Assembly: GCF_024158915.1 (NCBI RefSeq)
Contig: NZ_JAMZGF010000040.1
Coordinates: 1 to 47,727 of the forward strand
Direction of reading: 5' to 3'
DNA: 47,727 bases
DNA from: Chryseobacterium sp. S0630
Lineage (GTDB): Bacteria; Bacteroidota; Bacteroidia; Flavobacteriales; Weeksellaceae
Shown in pieces: positions 18,660 to 27,779 of the stretch (position 1 is its first letter; each line of letters starts with the position of its first letter). A program made the translations under genes and the position numbers. Below the pieces are notes generated by a model. That model saw only the letters and a program-made list of their open reading frames with translations. It was not told where the DNA came from and searched no databases.

Positions 18660-18667
18660 CAAAGTTA
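18660..18667 (-). promoter_or_regulatory. Putative promoter -7 element of the recQ operon
   Basis: Read leftward, TAACTTTG matches TAnnTTTG, 33 bases before the recQ ATG. No clear -33 box is seen. Confidence 0.45.
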
Positions 18668-18785
18668 TAAAAATTCTGCTTAAAATAAAAGCGAACGAAT
18701 TTATAAAAAATAAAATTTATATTAAATATTCTTTTTAAAATATAACGTTTTTTATAAACTTTTTTGTATACCTTATCATCGTAAA

Positions 18786-19745
18786 ATGGATAGAACCAAC
18801 ATTATATCAATTGCAAAAAGCACTTTAGAAATAGAAATTTCTGAACTAGAAAAATTAAAAAACAGAATTGATGACCAATTTGCACAGGCTGTAGAGATCA
18901 TTCACTCAGCAAAAGGGAAGCTCATCGTAGTAGGAATAGGAAAATCTGCCCATGTGGGTAACAAAATTGTTGCTACGTTAAATTCTACGGGTACACCTTC
19001 TCAGTTTTTACATGCTTCAGAAGCTATTCATGGGGATCTTGGAGTCATTCAGAAGCAGGATGTTGTTTTATGCATCTCCAACTCCGGAAATTCTCCTGAA
19101 ATTGCTAATCTGGTTCCTTATTTAAAAGATTATTCTTCGGCTTTGATCGGAATGACGGGAAATAAATCCAGTAAACTGGCTGAATTTTCAGAAGTTATTC
19201 TGGATACTCATGTGGACGTTGAAGCTTGTCCGAATAAACTGGCACCTACAAGTTCTACAACGATACAAATGGCGTTGGGAGATGCTTTAGCTGTTGCTTT
19301 AATGGAACTGAACGATTTTAAAGCTAATGATTTTGCCAAATTTCATCCTGGAGGAAGTCTAGGAAAGAATCTTACTTCTAAAGTAGAACAGTTTCTTTCT
19401 TCCCAAAAGCCTCAGGTAACAGAAGATTCTTCCATAAGAGATGTCATAATTTCCATCAGTGCTTCAAGCCATGGAATCACTGTAGTAACCAATGAAGACC
19501 AGATTATTGGCGTTATCACAGACGGAGATTTGAGAAGAATGCTGATGAAAGGAGAAGATATCAGTAAGGTATCGGCTAAAGACATTATGTCTGCCCGTCC
19601 GAGAACAATTGAAAAGGAAGCTCTGGCGAAAGAAGCCATGAAAGTTTTGAAAGAAAATAATATCGGCCAGCTGGTAGTAACGGAAAACGGAAGATATTTC
19701 GGGATTATAGACCTGCATAAACTGCTGGACGAAGGGATTAACTAG
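18786..19745 (+). CDS. kdsD: Arabinose-5-phosphate isomerase (SIS plus two CBS domains)
   Basis: Converts D-ribulose 5-phosphate to D-arabinose 5-phosphate, the first step of Kdo synthesis for lipopolysaccharide. The 319-residue length and domain order are those of KdsD/KpsF. The SIS domain spans about 35-175 (GIGKSAHVGNKIVATLNSTG; SNSGNSPEIANLVPYLKD), with the characteristic SSTTIQMALGDALAVALME and FHPGGSLGKNL segments. Two CBS domains follow at about 205-260 and 270-319 (GVITDGDLRRML; FGIIDLHKLLD). It diverges from recQ and precedes tatC by about 135 bases, with a separate promoter in between. Confidence 0.95.
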   Translation: MDRTNIISIAKSTLEIEISELEKLKNRIDDQFAQAVEIIHSAKGKLIVVGIGKSAHVGNKIVATLNSTGTPSQFLHASEAIHGDLGVIQKQDVVLCISNSGNSPEIANLVPYLKDYSSALIGMTGNKSSKLAEFSEVILDTHVDVEACPNKLAPTSSTTIQMALGDALAVALMELNDFKANDFAKFHPGGSLGKNLTSKVEQFLSSQKPQVTEDSSIRDVIISISASSHGITVVTNEDQIIGVITDGDLRRMLMKGEDISKVSAKDIMSARPRTIEKEALAKEAMKVLKENNIGQLVVTENGRYFGIIDLHKLLDEGIN

Positions 19746-19852
19746 AAGATAGAAATTCAGAAGTTGGAGGTTAATAAATAAAAGAAAATTTGCGGATTAA
19801 AAGTAAAATTTAACTAATAACCTGCAGACTCTTACTTCTGTCATTTTTTTTA

Positions 19853-19860
19853 TAAATTTG
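19853..19860 (+). promoter_or_regulatory. Putative promoter -7 element of tatC
   Basis: TAAATTTG matches TAnnTTTG. Transcription would begin near 19867, 14 bases before the GTG at 19881, which supports that start codon over TTG 19872. Confidence 0.55.
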
Positions 19861-19880
19861 CGCTTTAAAAATTGTATTCT

Positions 19881-20708
19881 GTGAGTGATGGTAAAGACAT
19901 GTCCTTCCTTGGGCATATAGGAGAATTAAGAGGGCATCTGATCCGTTCGATTATTGCTATCATAATTGCGGCTTTTGTGGTTGGTTTTAATATCAACTGG
20001 ATTATGGACCATATCTTTTTTGGGCCTACCAGAAATGATTTCCCGACTTTCAGAGTTGTTAATCATTTTTCAAGAATGATTTTAGGAGAAGACAGTATTC
20101 ATCTTCCAAAGGACTTCCCTGTTCGTGTACAGAGATTGTATCAGCAGTTCAATGTAATGATGGCTGTTTCAATTTTTGGTGGAATGGTGGCTGCATTTCC
20201 TTATATTGTTTGGGAGCTATGGCGTTTTATTGGCCCTGCTTTACATCCGAGAGAAAGAAAAAATTCTATTTATATTATTAATGCGGTATGGATTCTTTTT
20301 ATGACCGGAGTATTATGTGGTTATTTCCTGATTCTTCCGTTTGCCGTTAATTTCGGGGTCATTTTTAAAATCTCAGACATTATCGTTCCGCTTTATGATT
20401 TAAGTGATTATACCACTTTATTTTTACAGGTGGTTTTGGGTATGGGTGTTATTTTCCTTTTCCCGATTTTGATCTACTTCCTTACCAGCATTGGAATTCT
20501 TACGCCTACATTTATGAAGACCTACCGTCGTCATGCTATTGTTCTGATTATGGTAGTGGCTGCAATTATTACTCCGGCGGATGTTCTAAGTATGCTGATG
20601 GCCGCATTCCCGCTGCTTATCTTATATGAATTCAGTATTATGATGTGTACCTTCACTTATAAAAAAGTACAGAAAAGCAACGGAAATCTTCCGGCAGTAC
20701 AAAAATAA
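19881..20708 (+). CDS. tatC: Twin-arginine translocase subunit TatC
   Basis: Integral inner-membrane receptor of the Tat pathway, which exports folded proteins. The chosen GTG start gives 275 residues beginning MSDGKDMSFLGHIGELRGHL, which holds the conserved cytoplasmic N-terminus with the FLxHxxELR signature. Six hydrophobic helices follow. The family motif around the second and third helices is present (ISIFGG-like SIFGGMVAAFPYIVWELWRF, then GPALHPRERK). There is an expanded first periplasmic loop of about 60 residues (RNDFPTFRVVNHFSRM), as in other Bacteroidota. TatA/B genes are not in this window. Confidence 0.95.
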   Translation: MSDGKDMSFLGHIGELRGHLIRSIIAIIIAAFVVGFNINWIMDHIFFGPTRNDFPTFRVVNHFSRMILGEDSIHLPKDFPVRVQRLYQQFNVMMAVSIFGGMVAAFPYIVWELWRFIGPALHPRERKNSIYIINAVWILFMTGVLCGYFLILPFAVNFGVIFKISDIIVPLYDLSDYTTLFLQVVLGMGVIFLFPILIYFLTSIGILTPTFMKTYRRHAIVLIMVVAAIITPADVLSMLMAAFPLLILYEFSIMMCTFTYKKVQKSNGNLPAVQK

Positions 20709-20733
20709 AAGTATTTTTTACTAATAAAAGCCT

Positions 20734-20765
20734 AAGTGCTACTATTCAATTGAATAGTAGCACTT
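20734..20765 (+). terminator. Terminator of tatC
   Basis: A perfect 32-base palindrome with 16-base arms (AAGTGCTACTATTCAA and its complement), followed by a run of T. It lies 25 bases after the tatC stop. Confidence 0.9.
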
Positions 20766-20936
20766 TTTTTATTAAAAAAAATCAACCTTAATTATATCTA
20801 TTCTTAATATAATTAAAAAGAACGATAAAATTCAACTAAAATTATAAAGTTGGGAGTAATTAACAATGTATCACTAACTAAAGATTTAAAAAAATAAACT
20901 ATCTTTAAAAACTTTAATAACAATCAATAAAAAAAT

Positions 20937-23897
20937 ATGAAAAAGAAAATTATTTTCGTCTGTGCATTGGCTTTAAGTCTAAGTGGTTTGCAGGCACAAC
21001 GCTGGGAACCTGTCTCGGAAAAAGTTACGCCAGTAAGAAAAGAAGTAAAAGTAGAATATGCCTACAAATTTGATCTTTCTGCATTAAGAGATCAACTGAA
21101 GAATGCTCCTGAAGCAGGAAAAGGAGGAAACGCTGTAATTATTTCCCTTCCTACAGCAGATGGAAGAATTGAAAGGTTTTCAGTGTACAGTTCGCCGGTA
21201 GTAGAAAAATCTATGGCAGACAGATATGAATTGGGAGCATATGCAGGTATCGGGCTGGATAATCCACATAAACAAATCCGATTCAGTACAGCACCAAACG
21301 ATTTTCAGTCTATGACATTCAATACTGATACAGGAAAATACGAATTCATAGAACCCATCAATAAAGAAAAGGATGTATATGGAGTCTTTTTCAAATCTAA
21401 TAAATCTCATGAAGATCCTTTCGAATGTAGAACTTCTGAACCTGAGAAGGTAAAGAAAGAAATGAATAAACTGCTTAAAACAAAAAATGTTTTAAAGGGT
21501 TTAGGAAATGCTAACAAAAGTAATGAACAAAAATACAGAACCTACAGAATTGCGATCTCTGTAAATGGTGAATATACGCAACTTGCCGGAGGTGTTCCTG
21601 CAGCAGCAGCCCGTATTAACGCTACCATGAACCGTGTGAATGGTGTTTTTGAAAAAGATTTTGGAATCCATATGATTGTACAGGATCTTCCCCAACTTAT
21701 ATTTGCAGATCCCGCTACTGACCCTTATTCAAATGTAATCGCTAATTCAAACGGAACCTATAGCGCTCCTGGAGCATGGAACCTTCAGCTTCAGCAAACG
21801 CTTACCAATACTGCCGGTGTAGGTAACGCAGCATATGATATAGGACATTTCTTTGGTCACAGAGGTGGTGGTGGAAGTGCCGGAGATGTAGGAAATGTCT
21901 GCAGAAACCCTGCAAATAACAATGATGCAACTTCTAAAGGAGCGGGAATTACTTCACCTTCTACTCCGGATCAGCCTTTTGGAGACAATTATGATATCGA
22001 TTTTGTAGCGCATGAGATTGGCCACCAGTTCGGTGCAGCACATACCATGTCTATTGCATTGCACGGTGCCCATATGGAGCCGGGATCAGGATCTTCAATT
22101 ATGGGATATGCTGGTATTACCAACTATAATGTTCAGATGCATTCTGATGCTTATTTTCATACTAAAAATATTGAAGAAGTAGATACCTATGTTAATGCTC
22201 AGGACTGTGGAATTATTACGAATGTAGCCAATACTCCTCCTTCTATTCAGCCAATGGCTAATAAAATGATCCCTAAAGGAACAGCTTTTGTGTTAACAGC
22301 TTCTGCAACAGATACACAAAATGATCCTATGACTTATACCTGGGAACAATATGATCTGGCTACATCTGCTTTTGGCCCCGTAAGTGCAACCAGAAATAAT
22401 GGAGCGAATTTCAGATCTCTAATGCCTACAACCTCGCCTACCCGTTATTTTCCTAAATTCACCAATGTTCTTAACGGTACTCTTACCAGTGCAGTAGATT
22501 GGGAAACTGTATCCAATATCCCGAGAACAATGAATTTCAAGGTAACGGTAAGAGATAACAATCCGGATGCTGCGCAACAGCAAACTCAGAGCAGTCTGAT
22601 GAAAGTGGATATAGGAAATGAAGGACCTTTCAAAGTAACTTCAACTACCGTTTATAATAATACACCTGGAGCTGTTACCTGGGATGTGGTAAACACCAAT
22701 AATGCTCCGTATAATGTACAAAATGTTAAAATAGATTATACTACAGACAACGGAACTACATGGACCGTTATTAGCCCATCTACAGCGAACGACGGATCTG
22801 AGCCGTTTTCTTTCTCATCTTTGGCAACTGGTGCCAGTCTGAAAATTAGAGTAAGTGCTATTGATAATGTATTCTACGCTGTTGGAAATGCTACCGTATC
22901 CGCATCTGCGAGTGCTTGTACAACATCTGCTCCGACAGGTATTACAGTAACCGGTATTACAAGAACTTCTGCGTCTGTAAACTGGACCGCATTAGTAGGA
23001 GCAACATACTCTGTAATGTATAGAAAAGTAGGAACAGCAACATGGACTACAGTACCTGTTTCAACAAATGCTTATAACATTTCAGGGCTTACTGAAGCCA
23101 CTCAATATGAAGTACAGGTAGCTAATGTTTGTAGCGCTTCTGTTGGTACTTATTCTGCATCAACGAATTTTACCACTTCATCATTTGCTAAATGTTCAAT
23201 AACCGGAACAAATGCTGCTGATGAGTATATTTCCAATGTTACAGTAACTGGTTCCGGAATGAGCCCTGTTTCAAACAGCAGCAGTAATACTCCTTACACA
23301 GACTATACTACAGATCCTTCAAAACTGATTACCCTTATGTCCGGATCTACTGGAAATAATGTAAGTATAACCAAAGGATGGACAGGTGCTCAGTATAATG
23401 ACGGAGTAACAGCATGGATAGACTTTAACAAAGACGGAGTATTCTCTTCTTCTGAAGTAATCTACACCAGCGCAGCTAGTACCATATCACCTGTTTCCGG
23501 AACATTCTCCGTACCGGCAGATGCTTATACCGGAGGAAACGTAATTATGAGAGTTGTATTAGGATATGAAAGCCAGCCAAGTAGCGGATGCAGCAACCAG
23601 CAATATGGTGAAGTTGAGGATTATCCGGTACTGATTCAGCAGCAGCTTTCCACGAGTGAGACGGTGAAAGACAAAAACTCAATTCAGATCTACCCTAACC
23701 CGGCAAGTGATGTATTGAATGTAACTCAGATTTCATCTAAAGCTCAGTATATTATTACAAATATGGCTGGTCAAAAAGTAATGAATGGCCAGATTAATGA
23801 TAATAAAATCTCTGTATCCAACCTAAGTACAGGAGCTTATATTATTTCAATTGAAGATAAAGGAACTACTTCAAATCTGAAATTCATCAAAAAATAA
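20937..23897 (+). CDS. Secreted reprolysin-like zinc metalloprotease with FN3, GEVED and T9SS type A domains
   Basis: Extracellular endopeptidase of 986 residues. The signal peptide is MKKKIIFVCALALSLSGLQAQ; an inhibitory pro-region runs to about residue 200. The metzincin zinc motif HEIGHQFGAAH is at 359-369, followed by the Met-turn region GSSIMGYAG. A fibronectin type III domain lies at about 662-745, a GEVED-type domain at about 820-905 (YGEVEDYPVLI), and the type A T9SS sorting domain from about 915 (QIYPNPASDVLNV) to the Lys-Lys end. The type A domain indicates export through the type IX system and probable attachment to or release from the surface. It is the first of three consecutive metallopeptidase genes, each with its own terminator. 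Confidence 0.95.
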   Translation: MKKKIIFVCALALSLSGLQAQRWEPVSEKVTPVRKEVKVEYAYKFDLSALRDQLKNAPEAGKGGNAVIISLPTADGRIERFSVYSSPVVEKSMADRYELGAYAGIGLDNPHKQIRFSTAPNDFQSMTFNTDTGKYEFIEPINKEKDVYGVFFKSNKSHEDPFECRTSEPEKVKKEMNKLLKTKNVLKGLGNANKSNEQKYRTYRIAISVNGEYTQLAGGVPAAAARINATMNRVNGVFEKDFGIHMIVQDLPQLIFADPATDPYSNVIANSNGTYSAPGAWNLQLQQTLTNTAGVGNAAYDIGHFFGHRGGGGSAGDVGNVCRNPANNNDATSKGAGITSPSTPDQPFGDNYDIDFVAHEIGHQFGAAHTMSIALHGAHMEPGSGSSIMGYAGITNYNVQMHSDAYFHTKNIEEVDTYVNAQDCGIITNVANTPPSIQPMANKMIPKGTAFVLTASATDTQNDPMTYTWEQYDLATSAFGPVSATRNNGANFRSLMPTTSPTRYFPKFTNVLNGTLTSAVDWETVSNIPRTMNFKVTVRDNNPDAAQQQTQSSLMKVDIGNEGPFKVTSTTVYNNTPGAVTWDVVNTNNAPYNVQNVKIDYTTDNGTTWTVISPSTANDGSEPFSFSSLATGASLKIRVSAIDNVFYAVGNATVSASASACTTSAPTGITVTGITRTSASVNWTALVGATYSVMYRKVGTATWTTVPVSTNAYNISGLTEATQYEVQVANVCSASVGTYSASTNFTTSSFAKCSITGTNAADEYISNVTVTGSGMSPVSNSSSNTPYTDYTTDPSKLITLMSGSTGNNVSITKGWTGAQYNDGVTAWIDFNKDGVFSSSEVIYTSAASTISPVSGTFSVPADAYTGGNVIMRVVLGYESQPSSGCSNQQYGEVEDYPVLIQQQLSTSETVKDKNSIQIYPNPASDVLNVTQISSKAQYIITNMAGQKVMNGQINDNKISVSNLSTGAYIISIEDKGTTSNLKFIKK

Positions 23898-23915
23898 AAC
23901 CTAATAAGTTTTTAC

Positions 23916-23941
23916 AGCCCGGCAATGACCGGGCTTTTTTT
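23916..23941 (+). terminator. Terminator of the reprolysin-like protease gene
   Basis: GCCCGG and CCGGGC pair around a 6-base loop and are followed by seven T. Confidence 0.88.
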
Positions 23942-24002
23942 ATGCCTTCTTAAAATCTGTATTTAATTTGATTTCCGGCATGGGCCTATTAATTTAATTT
24001 TA

Positions 24003-24010
24003 TACTTTTG
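24003..24010 (+). promoter_or_regulatory. Putative promoter -7 element of the M1 peptidase gene
   Basis: TACTTTTG matches TAnnTTTG 23 bases before the ATG at 24033. No clear -33 box is seen. Confidence 0.45.
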
Positions 24011-24032
24011 AAAAGATTTAATATAAGTTTAA

Positions 24033-25664
24033 ATGAAAAAATTGTCATATACACTCTTATTTGCATCAGGGCTGGTTTTCGGACAGTTCTTTGAGAAAGA
24101 TAAGGTTTTCACCAAACAGGATACTTTAAAAGGTTCTAATACTGAATTCAGAAATTTTTGGGATGTCAAAAAATATGATCTTTCTGTAGAACCTGATTTT
24201 GAACAGAAAAGTATTAAAGGAAATAATAAAATCAGTTTTGAGATCATCAAAGATGTTACCAATCCTGTTTTCCAGATTGACCTTCAACAACCAATGAAAG
24301 CGGATAAGGTGGAAGGAAATTTCCCTATTGCCAATTATAAGCAGGATGGAGACTTTATTTTCATTACAACGAATAAGAAGTTCAAAAAAGGTGAAAAATA
24401 TACAATAAACGTTACCTATTCCGGAAAACCTACCATAGCTAAAAATGCTCCCTGGGATGGCGGATGGGTTTTCACTAAAGATGAAAAAGGAAATCCATGG
24501 ATGACTGCTGCTGACGAAGGAATAGGAGCTTCCATCTGGCTTCCGACCAAAGATATCTGGAGCGATGAACCTGATAACGGGATCATTATGAAAATTGTAA
24601 CACCTAATGATCTGGTAGGTGTAGGGAACGGCAGACTCACTGATAAAAAAACAACCGGCACTAAAACTACTTATACCTGGGAGGTTAAAAATCCTATAAA
24701 TGGCTACTCCATTATCCCGAGTATAGGAAAATATGTAAATTTCAAAGATACATTTGAGGGTGAAAAAGGAAAACTAGACCTGGATTACTGGGTAATTGAC
24801 TATAATCTGGACAAGGCAAAGAAACAGTTTGAGCAAGTAAAACCTATGCTATCAGCTTTTGAATACTGGTTTGGTCCGTACCCGTTTTATGAAGATTCAT
24901 ACAAACTTGTAGAATCACCTCACCTTGGCATGGAGCATCAGAGCAATGTAGCCTATGGAAATAAATACCAGAACGGCTATCTCGGAAGAGATCTTTCAGG
25001 GACGGGAGTTGGGTTAAAATGGGATTTCATTATTATCCATGAAAGTGGCCACGAATGGTTCGCCAATAATATTACCGCAAAAGACCAGGCTGATATGTGG
25101 ATCCATGAAAGTTTCACCAACTATTCCGAGACTCTTTTCACGGAAAAATATATGGACAAAAAATCTTCTGAAATCTATGTTCAGGGGATCAGAAAATTGA
25201 TAGACAATGACATTCCTATTATTGGCCAGTATGGTGTAAGAAATGAAGGCAGCGGAGATATGTACCCGAAAGGAGCCAACATGCTTCACACGATAAGACA
25301 AGTTATCAATAATGATGAAAAATTCAGACAGATTTTAAGAGGTTTGAATAAAGACTTTTATCATCAGACTGTTACCACTCAGCAGATAGAAGATTATATC
25401 TCCTCAAAATCAGGAATCGATTTTTCAACAGTTTTTGATCAGTATCTGAGAACCATAAAAATACCAACCCTTGAGTATGCTCAAAATGGTGATACTTTAA
25501 AGTTCCGTTATACAGATGTGGTAAAGAACCTGAAATTACCTATCATCATCAATGGCGATCAAACCATAAATCCAACGGAAGAATGGCAGACTGTAAAGCT
25601 TAAAAAGAGCACTCCTGTTGAGCTAAATACGAACTATTATATCAATTATAAGGAAACTAAATAA
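24033..25664 (+). CDS. Exported M1 family metallopeptidase (aminopeptidase N-like)
   Basis: Zinc aminopeptidase of 543 residues, probably periplasmic. A signal peptide (MKKLSYTLLFASGLVFGQ) precedes the N-terminal beta domain. The exopeptidase motif is GMEH in HLGMEHQSNVAYG, in place of GAMEN. The zinc site is HESGHEWFANN at 336-346, with the third ligand Glu359 in WIHESFTNYSE. A conserved tyrosine-containing region (YPKGANMLHTIRQ) follows. The protein is short compared with about 870 residues for full PepN and lacks the large C-terminal helical domain. It was chosen as one of the short bacterial M1 forms. No T9SS domain is present. Confidence 0.93.
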   Translation: MKKLSYTLLFASGLVFGQFFEKDKVFTKQDTLKGSNTEFRNFWDVKKYDLSVEPDFEQKSIKGNNKISFEIIKDVTNPVFQIDLQQPMKADKVEGNFPIANYKQDGDFIFITTNKKFKKGEKYTINVTYSGKPTIAKNAPWDGGWVFTKDEKGNPWMTAADEGIGASIWLPTKDIWSDEPDNGIIMKIVTPNDLVGVGNGRLTDKKTTGTKTTYTWEVKNPINGYSIIPSIGKYVNFKDTFEGEKGKLDLDYWVIDYNLDKAKKQFEQVKPMLSAFEYWFGPYPFYEDSYKLVESPHLGMEHQSNVAYGNKYQNGYLGRDLSGTGVGLKWDFIIIHESGHEWFANNITAKDQADMWIHESFTNYSETLFTEKYMDKKSSEIYVQGIRKLIDNDIPIIGQYGVRNEGSGDMYPKGANMLHTIRQVINNDEKFRQILRGLNKDFYHQTVTTQQIEDYISSKSGIDFSTVFDQYLRTIKIPTLEYAQNGDTLKFRYTDVVKNLKLPIIINGDQTINPTEEWQTVKLKKSTPVELNTNYYINYKETK

Positions 25665-25666
25665 AG

Positions 25667-25704
25667 AAAAAGGCAAATCCGCACATCAGCAGATTTGCCT
25701 TTTT
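25667..25704 (+). terminator. Terminator of the M1 peptidase gene
   Basis: AAAAAGGCAAATC and GATTTGCCTTTTT pair over 13 bases around a 12-base loop, starting 3 bases after the stop codon. Confidence 0.85.
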
Positions 25705-25797
25705 GCTTTTTGCTATTAAAATTTTAAGAAAAGTTTAATACTTTCTTCGTAACAAACTCAGAAAAAAAGCAACTATTTAACTATTAATTCAAACCTA

Positions 25798-27654
25798 ATG
25801 AGAAAAACAGTACTTAGCCTTGGTATTTTTGCTGCTTTTTTAGCAAATGCTCAGTCTATAAAAACCACCATTGACCTTGTCAATGTAAAAGATGATAAAG
25901 TAGCCGTTACCATGGAATTTCCGAAAATGAAATCCGGGGATATTAAATTTCATTTCCCAAAAACGGTTCCAGGTACTTATTCTGTAGACGACTATGGAAG
26001 ATTCATCGAAGGAATCAAATTTTACGATAATAAAGGAAAAGAACTTACTTATACTAAAGTAAATGACAATACCTATTCATTGAAAAATGCTCAGGCACTT
26101 TCCAAAATTTCATATCTAGTGAATGACAGTTTTGATGATGAATTAGATACATCAAAGCATAAAGCTGTATTTTCTCCTTCAGGAACGGATATTGAAGAAG
26201 GAAAAGTATACATGATCAATACCCACGGATTCATAGGATATATTGAGAATATGCAGGATGTTCCTTATCAGCTTGTCGTTCAGAAACCAACTGATTTCTA
26301 TGGAACCACAGCATTGGTAGATCAGGATAAATCTGAATCTACAGATACCTATACTCTTGCCAATTATGCTAAGGTGACAGATTCTCCATTAATGTATACA
26401 AAACCTGATTATATTACCTTCAATGCCGGAGGAATGGATCTTGTATTGGGTGTATATTCTCCGACAGGAAAATATAAAGCAGCAGATTTCAAAGACAATC
26501 TTGAGAAAATGGTTGTTGCCCAAAAGAAGTTTCTGGGGGATATGAACACCAATAAGAAGTATGCTATCATGCTCTATCTTTCCGGTGGTGACGGGCCTAA
26601 AATAAAAGGTTTCGGAGCATTGGAACACCATGAATCTACAAGTGTAGTGCTTCCGGAAGGAATGCCGAAAGATGCTATTGACAATACCATTACAGATGTA
26701 GTTTCCCACGAATTTTTCCATACTGTAAACCCTCTGAAGACCCACTCTGAAGAAATTCACTATTTCGATTATGCAGATCCGAAAATGTCTCAGCATTTAT
26801 GGATGTATGAAGGCGGGACAGAATATTTTGCCAACTTATTCCAGATTCAGGAAGGTTTGATTAATAAAGATCAGTTCCTTGAAAGAATCGGTGAAAAAAT
26901 TGCCAACTCCAAGAGCTATGATGATACAATGCCATTTACGGTAATGAGTAAAAATGTATTGGTAGAGCCTTACAAAGATCAGTACAGAAACGTATATGAG
27001 AAAGGAGCGCTTTTAGCAATGTGTCTAGATATCGAGCTTAGAAAATTGTCCAACGGAGAAATGGGATATCGTGATATGATCAGAAAACTGTCTCAGAGAT
27101 TTGGTGAAAACAAACCTTTCAAAGATGATAAACTGATTGACGAACTGGTAACGGTAACCGGATATCCTCAGGTAAAAGATTTCTATAACAAATATATTGC
27201 AGGAAACCAGCCAACACCTTATGCACAATATCTGAGCATGGTAGGTGTGGATATTAAAAAGCAGGAAAGCCACCCTCTTTTCTGGTTTATCAAAGACCCG
27301 AACCAGACTGGTTTTGATGAGAAGACCAATGCTTTTGCTTTTGACGATCATTCAGCACTATCTCCATTTGCAAAAAGTATCGGATTTAAAATCACTGACC
27401 AGGTACTTGCTTTAGACGGAAGAACAGTAGACATCAAAAAAGTACAGGATTTTATTGGTTATACCAGAACCATTAAAGAAGGACAGGAAGTTACGGTAAC
27501 TATTTTAAGAGATAATGCCGGGAAGAAAGAGAAAATGACATTGAAAGGAAAGGCTATTCTGGATAAAATGACCATGGAAACCCCTTCATTCAAGGCGAAT
27601 CCAACTCCGGAAGAACTGAAACTACAGACCCAGTGGCTTACTGGTAAAAAATAA
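25798..27654 (+). CDS. Exported M61 family metallopeptidase with PDZ domain
   Basis: Zinc aminopeptidase of the glycyl aminopeptidase family, 618 residues, the normal length. The signal peptide is MRKTVLSLGIFAAFLANAQS. The N-terminal M61 beta domain covers about residues 20-190. The catalytic domain has VVSHEFFHTVNPLKT with zinc ligands His304 and His308, and the downstream Glu in LWMYEGGTEYFANL (Glu338 or Glu342). A PDZ-like domain occupies about 490-590 (IGFKITDQVLALDGRTV; EGQEVTVTILRDNAGKK). It probably trims peptides in the periplasm. It is the third metallopeptidase gene in the row. Confidence 0.93.
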   Translation: MRKTVLSLGIFAAFLANAQSIKTTIDLVNVKDDKVAVTMEFPKMKSGDIKFHFPKTVPGTYSVDDYGRFIEGIKFYDNKGKELTYTKVNDNTYSLKNAQALSKISYLVNDSFDDELDTSKHKAVFSPSGTDIEEGKVYMINTHGFIGYIENMQDVPYQLVVQKPTDFYGTTALVDQDKSESTDTYTLANYAKVTDSPLMYTKPDYITFNAGGMDLVLGVYSPTGKYKAADFKDNLEKMVVAQKKFLGDMNTNKKYAIMLYLSGGDGPKIKGFGALEHHESTSVVLPEGMPKDAIDNTITDVVSHEFFHTVNPLKTHSEEIHYFDYADPKMSQHLWMYEGGTEYFANLFQIQEGLINKDQFLERIGEKIANSKSYDDTMPFTVMSKNVLVEPYKDQYRNVYEKGALLAMCLDIELRKLSNGEMGYRDMIRKLSQRFGENKPFKDDKLIDELVTVTGYPQVKDFYNKYIAGNQPTPYAQYLSMVGVDIKKQESHPLFWFIKDPNQTGFDEKTNAFAFDDHSALSPFAKSIGFKITDQVLALDGRTVDIKKVQDFIGYTRTIKEGQEVTVTILRDNAGKKEKMTLKGKAILDKMTMETPSFKANPTPEELKLQTQWLTGKK

Positions 27655-27658
27655 AGAT

Positions 27659-27685
27659 AAAAGCGGGGAAAATTTCCCCGCTTTT
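27659..27685 (+). terminator. Terminator of the M61 peptidase gene
   Basis: AAGCGGGGAAA and TTTCCCCGCTT form a perfect stem with a single central base, followed by a run of T, just after the stop codon. Confidence 0.88.
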
Positions 27686-27722
27686 TATTTTCTTACTCTG
27701 ATAACTTTATTCTTGAATATTC

Positions 27723-27755
27723 AAACCTAACAGGTTTTGAAAACCTGTTAGGTTT
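27723..27755. repeat. Nested palindrome repeat, AAACCT/AGGTTT type
   Basis: A 33-base perfect inverted repeat with 16-base arms and one central base. Each arm is itself a hairpin: AAACCT-AAC-AGGTTT and AAACCT-GTT-AGGTTT. It sits between two convergent genes, 24 bases beyond the histidine-kinase stop. It may double as the terminator of the leftward dacB/kinase operon. Confidence 0.75.
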
Positions 27756-27779
27756 ATTATTTGTAAAAGAAATTTGCCG

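Noticed and set aside
19746..19852. Purine-rich AGAAGTTGGAGG stretch as a further repeat or small gene
   Set aside because: Only one short copy is visible and it has no hairpin or frame; it is probably a degenerate spacer.
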